Shown here in pieces: positions 22,433 to 33,358 of a stretch of DNA of 64,000 bases. Made by a program: the position numbers and the translations under genes. Where the stretch lies: contig NC_091972.1 of assembly GCF_036711975.1 (NCBI RefSeq), forward strand, positions 39,561,001 through 39,625,000. Reading direction: 5' to 3'. Positions within the stretch are counted from its first letter, which is position 1; each line of letters opens with the position of its first letter. Below the pieces are notes generated by a model. It had not been told where the DNA came from. It searched no databases and saw nothing but the letters and a program-made list of their open reading frames with translations. This DNA is from Onthophagus taurus. Its lineage: Eukaryota > Arthropoda > Insecta > Coleoptera > Scarabaeidae.

Positions 22433-24596
22433 ATTACATTACATAGAATACATATCGGGTAGGCGGATCAACCAACCTTGCACCGCGACCCTAAGGATGT
22501 ATTGTACCCCGATAGATATCGTTATCAAATTTCACCGTGCAGTCCAATGCTCTTAACGAACATTAATACCTTGCTCGGCGAAAGGTCATTCAGATCTTTT
22601 GAGGAGATAAACTGCGACCCAAAAATCGAGAATCTGATACGGTTAACGGCAGGACAGTGACATAAAACATGCTCAACCGTCTCTGCTTCCTCCGCACATA
22701 GTCGGCATTCAACATCGTCGGCTAAACCCAACAAGTTGAGGTGTGCTTTTAATCGGCAGTGCCCAGTAAAAACACCCATTAGAACTTTTATGCTACTACG
22801 GGCAAGTCCTAAAATATTCCCGGGTTTGACAGTGGCGATGTTAATAAAAACCTTAGCATGTCTCATTCCAGGAGAACTGGTCCACAGTAGGCGAAGTCTC
22901 TCTTCAGCTCACAGTCCAATCCTATATTTGGCCATCGCAAATGCTTCACAAACGCTTCAGCGCTGCCATCTCGTGCTAGCTGATCTGCCGCTTCACTGCC
23001 AGCAACCCCAGAGTGACCCGGGACCCAGATCAAAGAGACTCTGTTATCACAACTCAGTGTGTTTAATGTTCTCTTACAATCATTAACCAGAGCCGACACC
23101 GTTTTCACGGCTTGCAGCGCCTGGAGAGCGGCTTGACTGTCTGAGAAAATTCGTACTGTCATGTTCTTCACCCCTCTTTCAAGAAGGATTTTAGCACCCA
23201 TGTCAATAACAAATACTTCCGCCTAGAATACAGTACAGTACGTACCCAGGCTGTAGGCTTGCTTAATTCGAGGTGTCTGGCAGTATACTCCTGCTCCTAC
23301 CCCTTCAGGCGTTTTTGATCCATCTGTGTACAAGCAAATGTCTGCCCGAACCAGAGAATTTCCATTTTCGATCTAGGACTGCCGCTCAGGCAGTACAATT
23401 TGGTATCGAGCATTAATCACTGATAGTGATACCGCCAAATCTGACGGCATTGATAGCACAATATCAGTGCTTATAATGTCTTCCGCAGCCCATTGATAGG
23501 ACATGTCGGAACAGTTTTGAGCATATTGCTTAAATCTGTAAATGGTTGTTCTAGCCACTTTCTCTATATGCAAATGCAGAGGAGATAGGCCAAGCAGAAC
23601 CTCCATTGCTAGAGTTGGCGTTGTGCCTATCGCACCAGAGATTGCCAATACAGCTACTCGTTGAATTCGTGAAAGTTTACTGATAACTGAAGTCTGTCGG
23701 ACTTTCCTATACCAGGCTGCTGCTCCGTATGTGATCATTTTTCCAATTTTTTCCACAAAGACTGCGACAAGTCCACAAGGATAGTCTAGCTTTGTGCAAA
23801 ACTCCCTGCAAATGTCCATTCCATGACAGGGTTTTGTCTAGGATTACTCCTAGATATTTGACTTTCTTTGAAAAAGGAATTTCTTCACCTTGGATAGTTG
23901 GGCGGATTAGTCCATCCAACTTTCGCTTCCTGGTGAAGGGCACAACAATTGTCTTTTACTGGTTTATTGAGAGATTCTCTCCCTTACACCAATCGCAAAT
24001 GGTATCTAGGGTCACCTGGAGGACTTTAGATATCCTCGGCAAACAGGTTCCTTTGACCATAACGACAATGTCATCAGCATAAGCTTGTATTTCCACACCA
24101 ACGGTTTCGACTATCGCAATCAGATCGTCAACTAGGAGGGACCAAAGCAGGGAAGATAACACCCCTCCCTGCGGGCAGCCACCTCCCGGCCTGAAGCGTA
24201 TCGTATCACCGTGGAGTGAAGTAGAAACTATTCTACTATCTAGCATATTGCGGATCCAACCCGCTATAGTTGCTTCCACTCCCCTGTCAAGAGCAGCTCT
24301 TTCAAAAGATTGTGGTATTGCGTTGTTGAACGCTCCCTCTATATCCAAAAACGCACAAACCAAGATTTCTTTATCCTGCAGCATCCTGGATACTCTATCA
24401 ACTAAGTTGTGTAGAGCCAATTCTGCTGATTTTCCCGCTTGATAAGCACACTGGTGGCGACTCAGTGGACTCAGTGGATTTTCAGCAGAAATGACGTTAG
24501 GCTGATAGGTCGAAAGGCATTAGAAGTAGGGACCGAACGGCCCGCTTTGGGTATGTAAGATACCCGTACCTTAGTCCATTCTGCCGGCACATATGC
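22433..24596 (-). mobile_element. LOA/R1-like non-LTR retrotransposon with RNase H, 5'-truncated, inserted in another LINE
   Basis: The minus strand reads, in order: AEWTKVRVSYIPKAGR (start of RT), CAFLDIEGAFNN, CPQGGVLSSLLWSLLVDDL, AYADDIVVMV (catalytic YADD, about 24070-24100), VKYLGVILDKTLSW, MITYGAAAW, and an RNase H with YTDGS, SDSQAALQAL and VPGHSGVAGSEAAD. A C-terminal Cys-rich segment CRLCAEEAETVEHVLCHC lies near 22650-22700. Frames are interrupted (a TAG near 23225, a shift near 23820, others). The 3' tail consists of short tandem ATTAC units (22433-22444). The presence of RNase H excludes typical Jockey. Truncation within RT means about half of the element is missing. Confidence 0.85.
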
Positions 24597-24610
24597 ACGC
24601 ATTCTGTTAC
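24597..24610. repeat. Target-site duplication, right copy, of the nested LINE
   Basis: Exact second copy of ACGCATTCTGTTAC (22419-22432), marking the 5' truncation point of the nested element. Confidence 0.85.
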
Positions 24611-25489
24611 CATTATAATACTCCAAAAGAATAACGTCAGGAGAAACCATTATACGGTTACTGAAAAATGTATTAATATTATCGGGATCTGACAAATCTG
24701 GAGGGATGCTAACACTTAAAGATTTTAAGATTTTTCCACATATCTCTAGAATCAACAACAACTAAGTTTTTTTCAAAGAAGGCCTCTTTCTCCCGACGAA
24801 TGGCATCTGTAACGTAATTGCGCATCATTCCTTAATTTAATTATTTGTTTAATATTCCATGTAATCCATGATAAGGCTCCTTTTCTTTAGCACTTTTGTC
24901 ACAATAGGTGCATGAAAGCTAAATAAAGAGAGCAATACAACGGTAAAACAGTTGAGCTTGTCGTTTATATGCTCAAAATCATAAATAGCTTCCCAGTTCT
25001 TTAAATCTAGATCACTGCTAAATTTATTCATATCGATAGAATCACGGAAGCTAATAAGTTTGGCCTTAGGTTTAGCACTTGCAGGAATTAACAATTGACA
25101 ATAAACTAACAAATGATCTGAGACCATAATATCCTCAGTATCATAAATGAGAAGAGGCAACTCTTTAGATATAATAATAACGTCAATTAGGATCTCAGAG
25201 CAATCTGTAATTCGAGTCGGTTGGTCAACAATTTGCCGTAAATCAAATGCATCCAAAGTACGGATCAAGGCATCAGCAGAAGATCGATTGGCCAAAAGGT
25301 TAACATTAATATCCCCCAAGATTATAACTCCATCGACAGTCACACAGATTTCTGACAAAGACTCCTCTAATACTTCCAAAAACGATCAAAATCAGAAGAT
25401 GGCGGCCTGTAGATAACCTCAATAGCAAAATTCAAGTTATTCTGAAATACGTCTTAGATAACCTAGCAAGTTATTTAATATAATCATTT

Positions 25490-26160
25490 TCTGGGATTTG
25501 GTGAGACTATTTCTTGCACGACTTGCGTTACTCGATACTGCTTAGGCGCTACATTTTGACTTATTAATCGTTTCAGTTCTTTCAATATTGATTTGTGTCT
25601 CTAATTTGCTTTAAGCTTAGTGGGAAAGAGATAATAGTCTCGTTGAGATCTTGGAGAATTTAGGAAGACGAATGATATGTTTCTGACTTGCTAATTTAAG
25701 TGTTGGTAATCGATGCAGAAAGAAATATTTTGTTGAATTGCTTTTGCTAAGCATTAAATTTTTTGTTTTTGTTGTTTGGTTGCTTATATTGAGAGTTGAT
25801 ACTAAAAATAGCGAAAAAATGATGTAAGCCAAAATAAGTATAAATAAAAAATGTTTGTAAATTTTGTTGAAATGAACCTTGATCTTAAATCTAAATGTAT
25901 ATGCAAACTCCACGTGCCATTTTAGAGATATTTCAACAGGTAGCTGAGATCTGATTGCTTCAAACGTGAACGCGTCGTTCATTAAGTAATCCGTCCTGTT
26001 TCTTCCTGATCGAATTTGATATACCAAAGGTCAATCCAAACCGGGATCGGTATCCGAAATGCTATTGGACACAGGGTTGACACCTCTCCCACACCGATTA
26101 TCTATTAATGTTCTATCCCATCTCTGGTTTCAGTCCCGTGCAGGTAACAGCTGACCGCGG
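25490..26160. other. Gene-free stretch upstream of the 152-aa gene
   Basis: The only longer frame (25617-26027, minus, 136 aa) has one hydrophobic stretch but no family signature. The part 26040-26160 is less AT-rich and belongs to the promoter region of the next gene. Confidence 0.4.
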
Positions 26161-26163
26161 ACA

Positions 26164-26170
26164 TATATAG
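26164..26170 (+). promoter_or_regulatory. TATA box candidate of the 152-aa gene
   Basis: TATATAG lies 93 bp before the start codon in an otherwise mixed-composition stretch. A start site around 26185-26200 would give a short leader of 65-80 nt. A TCAGA near 26182 is an initiator-like sequence but slightly too close. Confidence 0.4.
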
Positions 26171-26262
26171 AAGAATTGCGATCAGAAACCCGAAACTACC
26201 GTTCGTTAATTACTCGATAATTATATACTTCACAGTTCCCAGTTTGAATCGCAACAAACAAC

Positions 26263-26721
26263 ATGGTTGAGAAAAAAGTCGTTAAGAAGAAGAAGAAGGA
26301 AAAAGTTGTCGAAGAGGTTTTTATCCCTCAAAGGGAGGCGAAAGTCGATCCGTTGATACTTTACGAGGAACGCAAGAAGCAACAAGAGGAAGAGGACAAC
26401 AAGAGGATCAAAGAAAGGAAAGAGAATAAGATTAGGGAAGAAGAAGCAAAAGTTGACAAATTACGTATGGCCATCAGAAGACAATGTAAAAGTATGGTAA
26501 TTATTAAACCACCACCATATAAGCCTTTAGAACCAATTAAGAAGAGTTCAAAATTGGCCGAATACGAAGATCTGATCTCGAAAGGAACTTTCTTCGACGA
26601 CGATAACACCAAAAGGATTTTAGAAGACGTTAGACAAACGAGCAGAAAGTTTAAACTCATGGAGAAATTGATGGCCCACGGGGTCATAGACGGAAACTCC
26701 CCGGTATTCGGGAGAGTTTAA
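26263..26721 (+). CDS. 152-aa basic protein, member B of the tandem family; function unknown
   Basis: A complete small protein in one exon. Residues 1-15 are almost all Lys/Val/Glu, and residues 30-78 form a highly charged, probably coiled-coil helix. Residues 84-111 (PPPYKPLEPIKKSSKLAEYE, then GTFF) match the C-terminal module of the 641-aa protein (568-596). So B looks like a free-standing copy of the C-terminal part of A, without the N-terminal domain and the Phe-x-Pro-Gly repeats. The ATG follows GCAACAAACAAC, a favourable insect context. Same strand as A, about 8 kb downstream, separated by retrotransposons. Function not known. Confidence 0.85.
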   Translation: MVEKKVVKKKKKEKVVEEVFIPQREAKVDPLILYEERKKQQEEEDNKRIKERKENKIREEEAKVDKLRMAIRRQCKSMVIIKPPPYKPLEPIKKSSKLAEYEDLISKGTFFDDDNTKRILEDVRQTSRKFKLMEKLMAHGVIDGNSPVFGRV

Positions 26722-26734
26722 ATTTTAAAACGAC

Positions 26735-26850
26735 GTCGCGGCGCCTCGCCTCGTTCAGTAGTGCTTCAGTGTGCGTCGCAGTTACCCGGCGTACGTTCGC
26801 TGGCACTTTCGAATCCGAGAATAACCGCGACATCAAATCAAAAATTCAAA
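26735..26850 (+). promoter_or_regulatory. CpG-rich segment with TCAGT initiators
   Basis: Directly after the stop of the 152-aa gene comes a short CpG-dense stretch with TTCAGTAGTG (A at 26757) and TTCAGTGTG (near 26768). It could be the promoter and untranslated first exon of a downstream gene, the 1060-aa gene being the nearest candidate, or just the 3' UTR of the 152-aa gene. Confidence 0.35.
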
Positions 26851-27051
26851 CGAACATTCAAACTTCTGTTTCTTCGCGAGTAGCTCTTAATTACATTTTT
26901 TTTTCGCTCATTATTGTTATCCACAATTTAATTACATAATTTAATTTGTATTTTACCATCTAATACTTTTTTTGGGGTTGTGTATATATTATATGTGTGT
27001 GTGTAAAGAAAATATTTCAAAAGCTAGATAAAACTGAATCAGTTTTAAAAT

Positions 27052-27057
27052 AATAAA
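27052..27057 (+). terminator. Poly(A) signal AATAAA after the 152-aa gene
   Basis: AATAAA lies 331 bp after the stop, followed by T-rich sequence near 27080. Confidence 0.5.
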
Positions 27058-27059
27058 CC

Positions 27060-28700
27060 CAGAAAAAAAGTAATAAATTGTTAGTTTTATTCGACATCAA
27101 ACAAAAAAATATCCGACTAAACTGAAATGTAAGTAAATTTTCGCAAAAATTGCTTATCAGCTGGTTTCTTAGAGTATTTTGAGAAACAATAATATTTCCT
27201 AAAAACATTTCCTTAAAACCTTAAAAGTAACAAACCCTAAATGTATTGGTATCAAAAAAAAACAATACAAATTTTTAATAATGGAAAACGATTGTGATAT
27301 CTCTAGAAATAATTGTTGTGTTTAATGTTGAATCTTTAGAAAAGCCGATTGTTTTGAGGATGAGAACTTAAATTGTTATTGGATTGATTAAAATTTTGGA
27401 ATAAAGACTATGGGCAACATCAAAAATTATTATTTTAACAATTAAAATTTTTTTTATTAAAAGCTGTTTATAATTTAATTTTACAGCATTATTTCCCAGT
27501 TGAGTAAATACAGCTTATATTAGCTCTCCAGTTTGTGCTTGAGTTGGTTCTAGAATTATTCTTATCAACATATAAACTATAAAATTCTATTATTAGAATA
27601 ACTATGCTTGCACGTCGTTACTAAATCTTAAACATTTTCCTTCGCGTAAATCATTACTCTTCAGTTGCAACGATTAATAGGTTGAGATGGACTGCTATTT
27701 TAGTACAAGCTTTGGATTCTATCCAAAAATACATTTAGCCCATATTTGTGTTTCAGTTCTAAATAATCGTATGATTATCTTTCATATAGTCATCTTCTTG
27801 AGTATACTTATATAAGATGTCGTTGTAGTCTACAGTGCGAGACCCACAACTACTTTATTTTATAATTTCATAGTATTCTCATGTTTTCCTTTGCTGTTTT
27901 AGAAGATAGAAACATCTTTTTGTAACCTATTATTGATTATAAATAATTTTTGCTTTGGTTCCCAAAATCATCTCAACCTAGCCACGTTTTAAATTTAAAC
28001 AACATTGGGTTCGGTTAGATTCAAAAACGGCATATGGTTTACGTTGCAATTGAGACAATAGAACCATATCGGTTTGCACCACGATATACTTGTCATATGT
28101 TGAGTATTTTATTATTAATTCTATATTTTCCCATAGCCGAGCCTACGTACAAATCTTACGATGACTTGATAGCCATGGTCAAAGATCAGTCTTCTAAGAA
28201 CACCAACTTTTCAGGCTTTAGTAATTTGGTTGAGATACATTTGGATTGAGTTGAGTTTTGATGATGATTTTGAGGGTTTCCAGGAAATGTCAGGAAATTT
28301 TTGGGTTTTACTTAAAATGTATGTATATTTTTAAAAATTCTCGGAATATCTTCAATAATTTTCTGATGACCATTATGGATATTCAAACTTTATAAATATT
28401 ACCCAATTATTGTAGATAATAGCATTTACATCTGCATTTACCGATTGTACTAAATTATTACTTAAACCTAAATCAGTTATTCATGAACATTTTTTCTGAA
28501 TATTTTCTTGAGCAATTTTGGCTATAACTGCTTCTCCTTGAATTGCTTTCAAGGTGATGATTTCACTTATATTTATGGAATTTTGATTTGACTATTCTAC
28601 AGCTACATTAAACGCTTTAATTGCACCGGAATGGCAAATTTATTTTTTCAGTGCACTCATTTTCATCTTCATCTGAAGAAGACCCATTTCCAACATCTGC
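27060..28700. other. Gene-free AT-rich stretch
   Basis: No gene, repeat array or terminal inverted repeat recognised. Confidence 0.4.
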
Positions 28701-28938
28701 TGCTTCATCCTTGTCCAAATGTTCCACATTTGCAGCAGTGTAGTCACCCTAAAATGTGCAGTTTATGATTTTGATATCGACTTCTAAAACCACTTATACA
28801 TTAACTTACTGTAATAAATTACAGTAATAACTTACCGCTCCTGTAATAAATTTATTGTATCCCTAATAACATCAAGGACCAAATTTATTTCACGTCTTAA
28901 TTTTTCCCTTAATATACTTAGCGGAATGTTATCTTCGT

Positions 28939-29891
28939 CTACATCTTTATTTTGTTGATTAAAATCTGAGAGGACGTAACATCAGGAGGTAAGAATTTTA
29001 CAAAGATCATCCCAATTTTAGTCCTCAATTCTGTTGCTGGTGGATGGAACGTTGCGTTATCCACAAAGAGAATTGCTTTCTGAGGTAACTCCTGAGCACG
29101 CAGAAAACATCTTACCTACGAATTGTGTAATATAATTTTGAAATATAATCAGCCTTATGAAACAAATAGCAGATAATTTTAACTCTTACTTCAGGTACAA
29201 AATGTTGAAAAAACCATTCTTTAAAGAGTTCCCCAGTCATCCACGCCTTCTTAGTGCTTTTATACAGCAATGGTTTCAGCTTATGTAAGCCTGAAGCATT
29301 TACACAACCCATAAACGTCAGTCGTTGCTTCGAAATTTTTAATCCAGGAGCAGTTTTGTCTATTTTGTCAGGCAATAAGCGCCAATACAATCCTGTCTCA
29401 TTAATATTATAAATCTGCTGCCGCTTTAGGTCGTGATCTTGAATCATATGCTTTAGATCCTCTTTAAAAGGGTCTACTGCAACTAGGTTGGCCGATAATT
29501 TCTCCCCTGCGATTTTCAAAAACCTTAAACCACGACGGTATTTAAATCTTTGCAGCCATCCATCACTGGCCGTGAAAGTATCAGTATTCAATTGTTTTGA
29601 TAATGAGAATGCCTTTAGTTTCAGCATATTTCCAGTAATTCGTGAATTCTTTTCTCTTTCTTTAAGAAACCAATTGTACAATTTCTCCTCTAAAAGTAGA
29701 AATGCTGACTTTTTCAAGGTGCACTTTTTTGATATTTTTAGCGTGTGAGTTACCGTATCGATAATAAGTTTTTCATTTTTTTTTATACCACAAATTGTTG
29801 ATGTTGAAACTCCGTATTTTTTAGATAACGTCGTGGCTGACATTCCCCTTGTACCTTCTTCGATTATATTGACTTTTTCTCTTAAACTCAT
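28939..29891 (-). pseudogene. pogo/Tigger-type transposase gene with an intron, decayed
   Basis: Exon 1 is 29891-29190 (234 aa). It begins with a CENP-B/Psq-type helix-turn-helix (LREKVNIIEEG, then LSKKYGVSTSTICGIKK). A CENP-B DNA-binding half follows (NWFLKEREKNSRITGNML, SDGWLQRFKYRRGL), then the start of the DDE_1 domain (IYNINETGLYWRLLP). The next conserved part, AILFVDNATFHPPA with the second Asp (253), is in frame only if the 74 bp 29116-29189 (GTAAGA..CGTAG) are spliced out. The frame then stops at 28939-28941 after LPPDVTSSQIL. The usual QPMDQ segment and the C-terminal third are missing; a further open segment 28835-28935 lies in another frame. Asn164 replaces the first catalytic Asp (usual form NxDETGL), so it is inactive. 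Confidence 0.8.
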
Positions 29892-30136
29892 TTCTTTAAT
29901 TTCTCCATATTGTTCTAAGCATTCTCAGCACAATGTATTTACATCGGAGGCACATTCACAGCTGCCTTTATTCACACTATATGTTGAATGTGATATAAGT
30001 GAAAACCCTGACAAAAAGGCACAATGCATTTGTTCGCACTGTTCACATTATACGGCGTTCAGTGTAAATAATTTCGTGTTCACACTATCGACAGGTTCTC
30101 ATTACTGAATGTTCGCATCATCGTATCGCGTATGTA

Positions 30137-31366
30137 CAGGGTGATTCAAATTCGATGTCCGAATAGACTAACTCGGAAACTATAAGAGTTAGAAAAAAAG
30201 TAGCTTACATGTCATGATCTCGTTTTTCGAGAAATTGCTAAACTGCAATTATCTTGGTTATTATTATAAATATAAGTGAAGTAGTATAACTAACAATAAG
30301 ACATGATGTGGACACTTTTTTACAGAGAATTTGACGACGTAGCCAAAAAAAATTTTTGGGTTTTAGATTTTGCGATATCATGACAATTTTAGTTTTTTTA
30401 AATAGAAACAACCACTGATTACAAAAATATAGGGTTTAATAAGTCTATTTCTTATTATTTTAGAATAAAGTTAAAAACAAACTTTTTTTTAGTGTCGTCA
30501 AAGAAATTAAATTTACAGTTTCCTGTAAATTATAACTAAAAATTAAAAAAACATATTTCTGATATTTAAAACAACAAATACATTTGTTGAACTATTTAAT
30601 TTATATTTGTTTTACACAAAAGTTGGAATAGATTGCATTATTTCACATTTTTTATTAATATTTAATATTATTATTAAATGACTTAATAAATTATTGATAG
30701 ATGGCGCTCATATATTTTTTTATTTTTATAATTGAAATAAACATAGCAACATTTGTTTGTATTCAAAAATTTTCGGAAGCATCAAATTAAAAGTCCTGTT
30801 TTTTAAGATGTATTATGAAAATTACCAAAAGTTTAACATCTTAGAATGTTACATATTAGAAAATAAAGTAAATTTTATATAAATTTTTAGTTATAGTACC
30901 GTAATTTGCAGGAAACTGTAAATTTAATTTCTTTAATGACACTAAAAAAAAGTTTATTTTTAGCTTTATTCTAAAACAATAAGAAATAGACCTTCTAGCC
31001 CCATATTTTTGTGATCAGAAAAAAATAACGAATTTAATAAGCGAATAATCAGTGGTTTTTCCATTTAAAAAAACGAAAATTGTCATAAAATCTCAAAATC
31101 TAAAACCGAAAATTTTTTTTTACGTCATCAAATTCTCTGTAAAAAAGTGTCCCTATAATGTCTCAGTTATAATACTCCACCTATAATAATAACCAAGATA
31201 ATTGCACTTGCTGGTTTTACGATATTTTCAATTTTGGCCTCTAGGGGAAAAACAAAAACCGATAGCGTTTTGAGGTTTTTGGCATTAGGAGTTTCTCGAA
31301 AAATGAGATCATGACTCTTATAATTTCCGAGAGAGCCTATTCGGACAACGAATTTGAACCACCCTG
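30137..31366. mobile_element. Foldback-type element with ~400 bp inverted arms and TA duplication, 1230 bp
   Basis: The ends CAGGGTG and CACCCTG are flanked by TA on both sides (30135-30136, 31367-31368). The outer 18 bp differ by one base, and the two arms (30137 to about 30545, about 30895 to 31366) remain alignable inward in inverted orientation. Examples are ACTGTAAATTTAATTTCTTTAA, TTCTTATTNTTTTAGAATAAAG, and the strings for CTCTGTAAAAAAGTGTCC. The 350 bp centre has no open frame. TA duplication and CAGGGTG ends fit a Tc1/mariner-related non-autonomous element. Confidence 0.8.
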
Positions 31367-31649
31367 TACTGTATGTACTAAAACTGCATATCTTCGGGTG
31401 TTTGAAGCATTTTTGTAAATGGTTATGCTATTTTTTGGTTCCTAATATGCTATTCTTATTTTGAAGAACTAGATGTTATTGGCATAAGAGAATTTTCACA
31501 CATTTACCGTAGCTTATTCTGTAGTAAAAGCCGTATTCTGTAGCTTTTGTGCTTACTTACTACGTACCCGGGGATCGCTGAGTTCATTATATTTACTATG
31601 ACTTATGTTAAAAGTTTATAGTCAATAGTCAGGCATAGCTTCTTGTAAT

Positions 31650-32700
31650 CTTTTATTCATATCAATTTTTTTTCATAATGGTCGAATAAGTTATGTATGT
31701 TATGTAACTTTGTATACATACAGTATTCCTTAACATCATTCCTGATATATCTCAACACAATTTCTTTATACTTTGGTAGCATTCCTCAATATATTCTCCA
31801 TTATCCATCAATATTATCTTGGATCTCTAATTATCATCCCGATATCACTCAATATACATTTGTATTACCCCCATTATCACCAATTTCTTCCTCAACATTT
31901 TCACATTATTTATTAACATTCTCTTCGAAATCTTTAAACATAATCTTTGATATCTCCTAACATCATCTTTAGTATCCTTCAATATAATCCCATAATATTC
32001 TCGAATATTGAATCTGATATCTTCGTATATCGTCTCAGTCTCCTCCAACCTCTTTTCTATCATCTATTAATATCGCCTTTGTTATCTTTATTTATTGTTT
32101 CCGATATGTGCCAGCATTGTCACTATTATCTCCTAACATCACTACATTTCACAACATCTTCCTAAACATCTCTCAACACCGTTCTTGGTATCGTTCAACA
32201 TCCTCGGATATCATTTATAGCAGTGACACTGTTCGTGATGTATCTGAAGCATAGCATTTATAACATATTACAAAACTCTTCTGATCTTTCCCAACTTTGT
32301 TCCTATCTTTTATCAATATTGTTATTAACTGCGCTAAACATTGTCCTTAATACAACGTACTTGATATCCCAGAACATCGGCCTTAATTTCTCAACTTCGT
32401 CCATTAACTATGTTTCTAATATCGTTCCTTACGTTCCTGGACATTGTGTAGGGTATCCCCAGCCCCAGCATCGTCCCTAACATCTCTCAGAATAATTTTT
32501 AACATCTCTGAACAATATATTAACCTCCGTCAATATCCTCTCATCATCTATCAATATAGTTCTTGATACTGTTCAAGTTCAACATCATTTCTATTATTCC
32601 CGAATATAACCATTGCTCAATATATTTCCTATCATCTATTAACATTGTCCTTTGAATTTCTAAAGATCATCTCTAACATCTTTTAACATTCTGAAATGTT
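31650..32700. repeat. Degenerate short-motif repeat rich in AACATC / CAATAT
   Basis: The strand shown is T/C-rich with very many short variants of TCAACATC, CAATATNNTC, CTAACATC and GATATC at irregular spacing of about 15-35 bp. It resembles an old minisatellite. Several overlapping frames on both strands are artefacts of the biased composition. Confidence 0.55.
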
Positions 32701-32719
32701 GCCACGATTTTTTTGAAAT

Positions 32720-33240
32720 AGAACGAACAATATTATTTAAATCAAAAATGTATAAAAATGTTGATGCACTTCAAAAATGATTATCTCAAGAAGTTAGAGA
32801 TATTTTTGAAATCGGTCTTTTTTATTGAAAAGCTCACACTTTTCTTAATATTTAGTGATAATTTCAGGAATATATCGTAAAATATAGAATTCTCACGAAT
32901 TTTTAAAGTAGAAGGAATAATATTATTATACTTCAAAAAGTAGTATCTGAGGAAGTTGGAAATATTTTTTGAAACGGTTTCTTTTATTAAAAAACTCACA
33001 CTGTTCTTAATGTTTTGTGATAATTTCTTAAAGATTAACGATTTTTTGAAAATGTTCATTCGTCAATGTTATTTAAATTAAGAATGAATAAAAGTGTTGA
33101 TGAACTTCCAAAAATATTATCTCAAGAAGTTAGAGCTATTTCTGAAACTTTTATTAAAAAAGTTAACACTTTATGAATATTGAACGATGAATAAAGATTT
33201 AGTAAGAAATGAATATTTCACGATATTTTAAATATGAACT
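32720..33240. repeat. Tandem repeat of about 162-174 bp, three diverged units
   Basis: ATCTCAAGAAGTTAGAGATATTT at about 32784 recurs in diverged form near 32946 (ATCTGAGGAAGTTGGAAATATTT) and near 33120. Each copy is followed by a TATTGAAAAGCTCACACT-like string. The motif TTCTTGAGAT on the opposite strand is also found in the 46-49 kb array. Confidence 0.7.
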
Positions 33241-33358
33241 AAGAAAATTAAGTCTAAGAATCCAGCTGATAACTTTTATATATTATTTTTGTATTAATTT
33301 AAAACTCACTCTACACAAAAATATATTTTTACTTATCAATTTATCTTTTTTTTAAAGC

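Larger units (their letters stand above)
20900..25480 (-). mobile_element. Jockey/CR1-type non-LTR retrotransposon, degenerate, split by a second LINE
   Basis: Read on the minus strand from 25480 downward: the end of an APE-type endonuclease (VIYRPPSSDFDRF, VIILGDINVNLL with the conserved Asp, SDHLLVYCQL), a linker ending at YYNGNRMR (24611), then the inserted element 22433-24596. After that come FPK..V, TILPVLSKLLERLMVEHL, SDFRKQISCTTALLSI, SGVPQGSVLGSVLFTIYT, a decayed YADVT, and the C-terminal LP(S)RWLSIRQRF and TRLWNSM segments. The endonuclease start is missing, so it is 5'-truncated; the 3' end near 20750-20900 is not sharp. Many stops and shifts show it is dead. Confidence 0.8.

Noticed and set aside
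25617..26027. 136-aa minus-strand frame with one hydrophobic stretch
   Set aside because: No motif, no promoter or poly(A) context, and composition typical of chance frames in AT-rich DNA.
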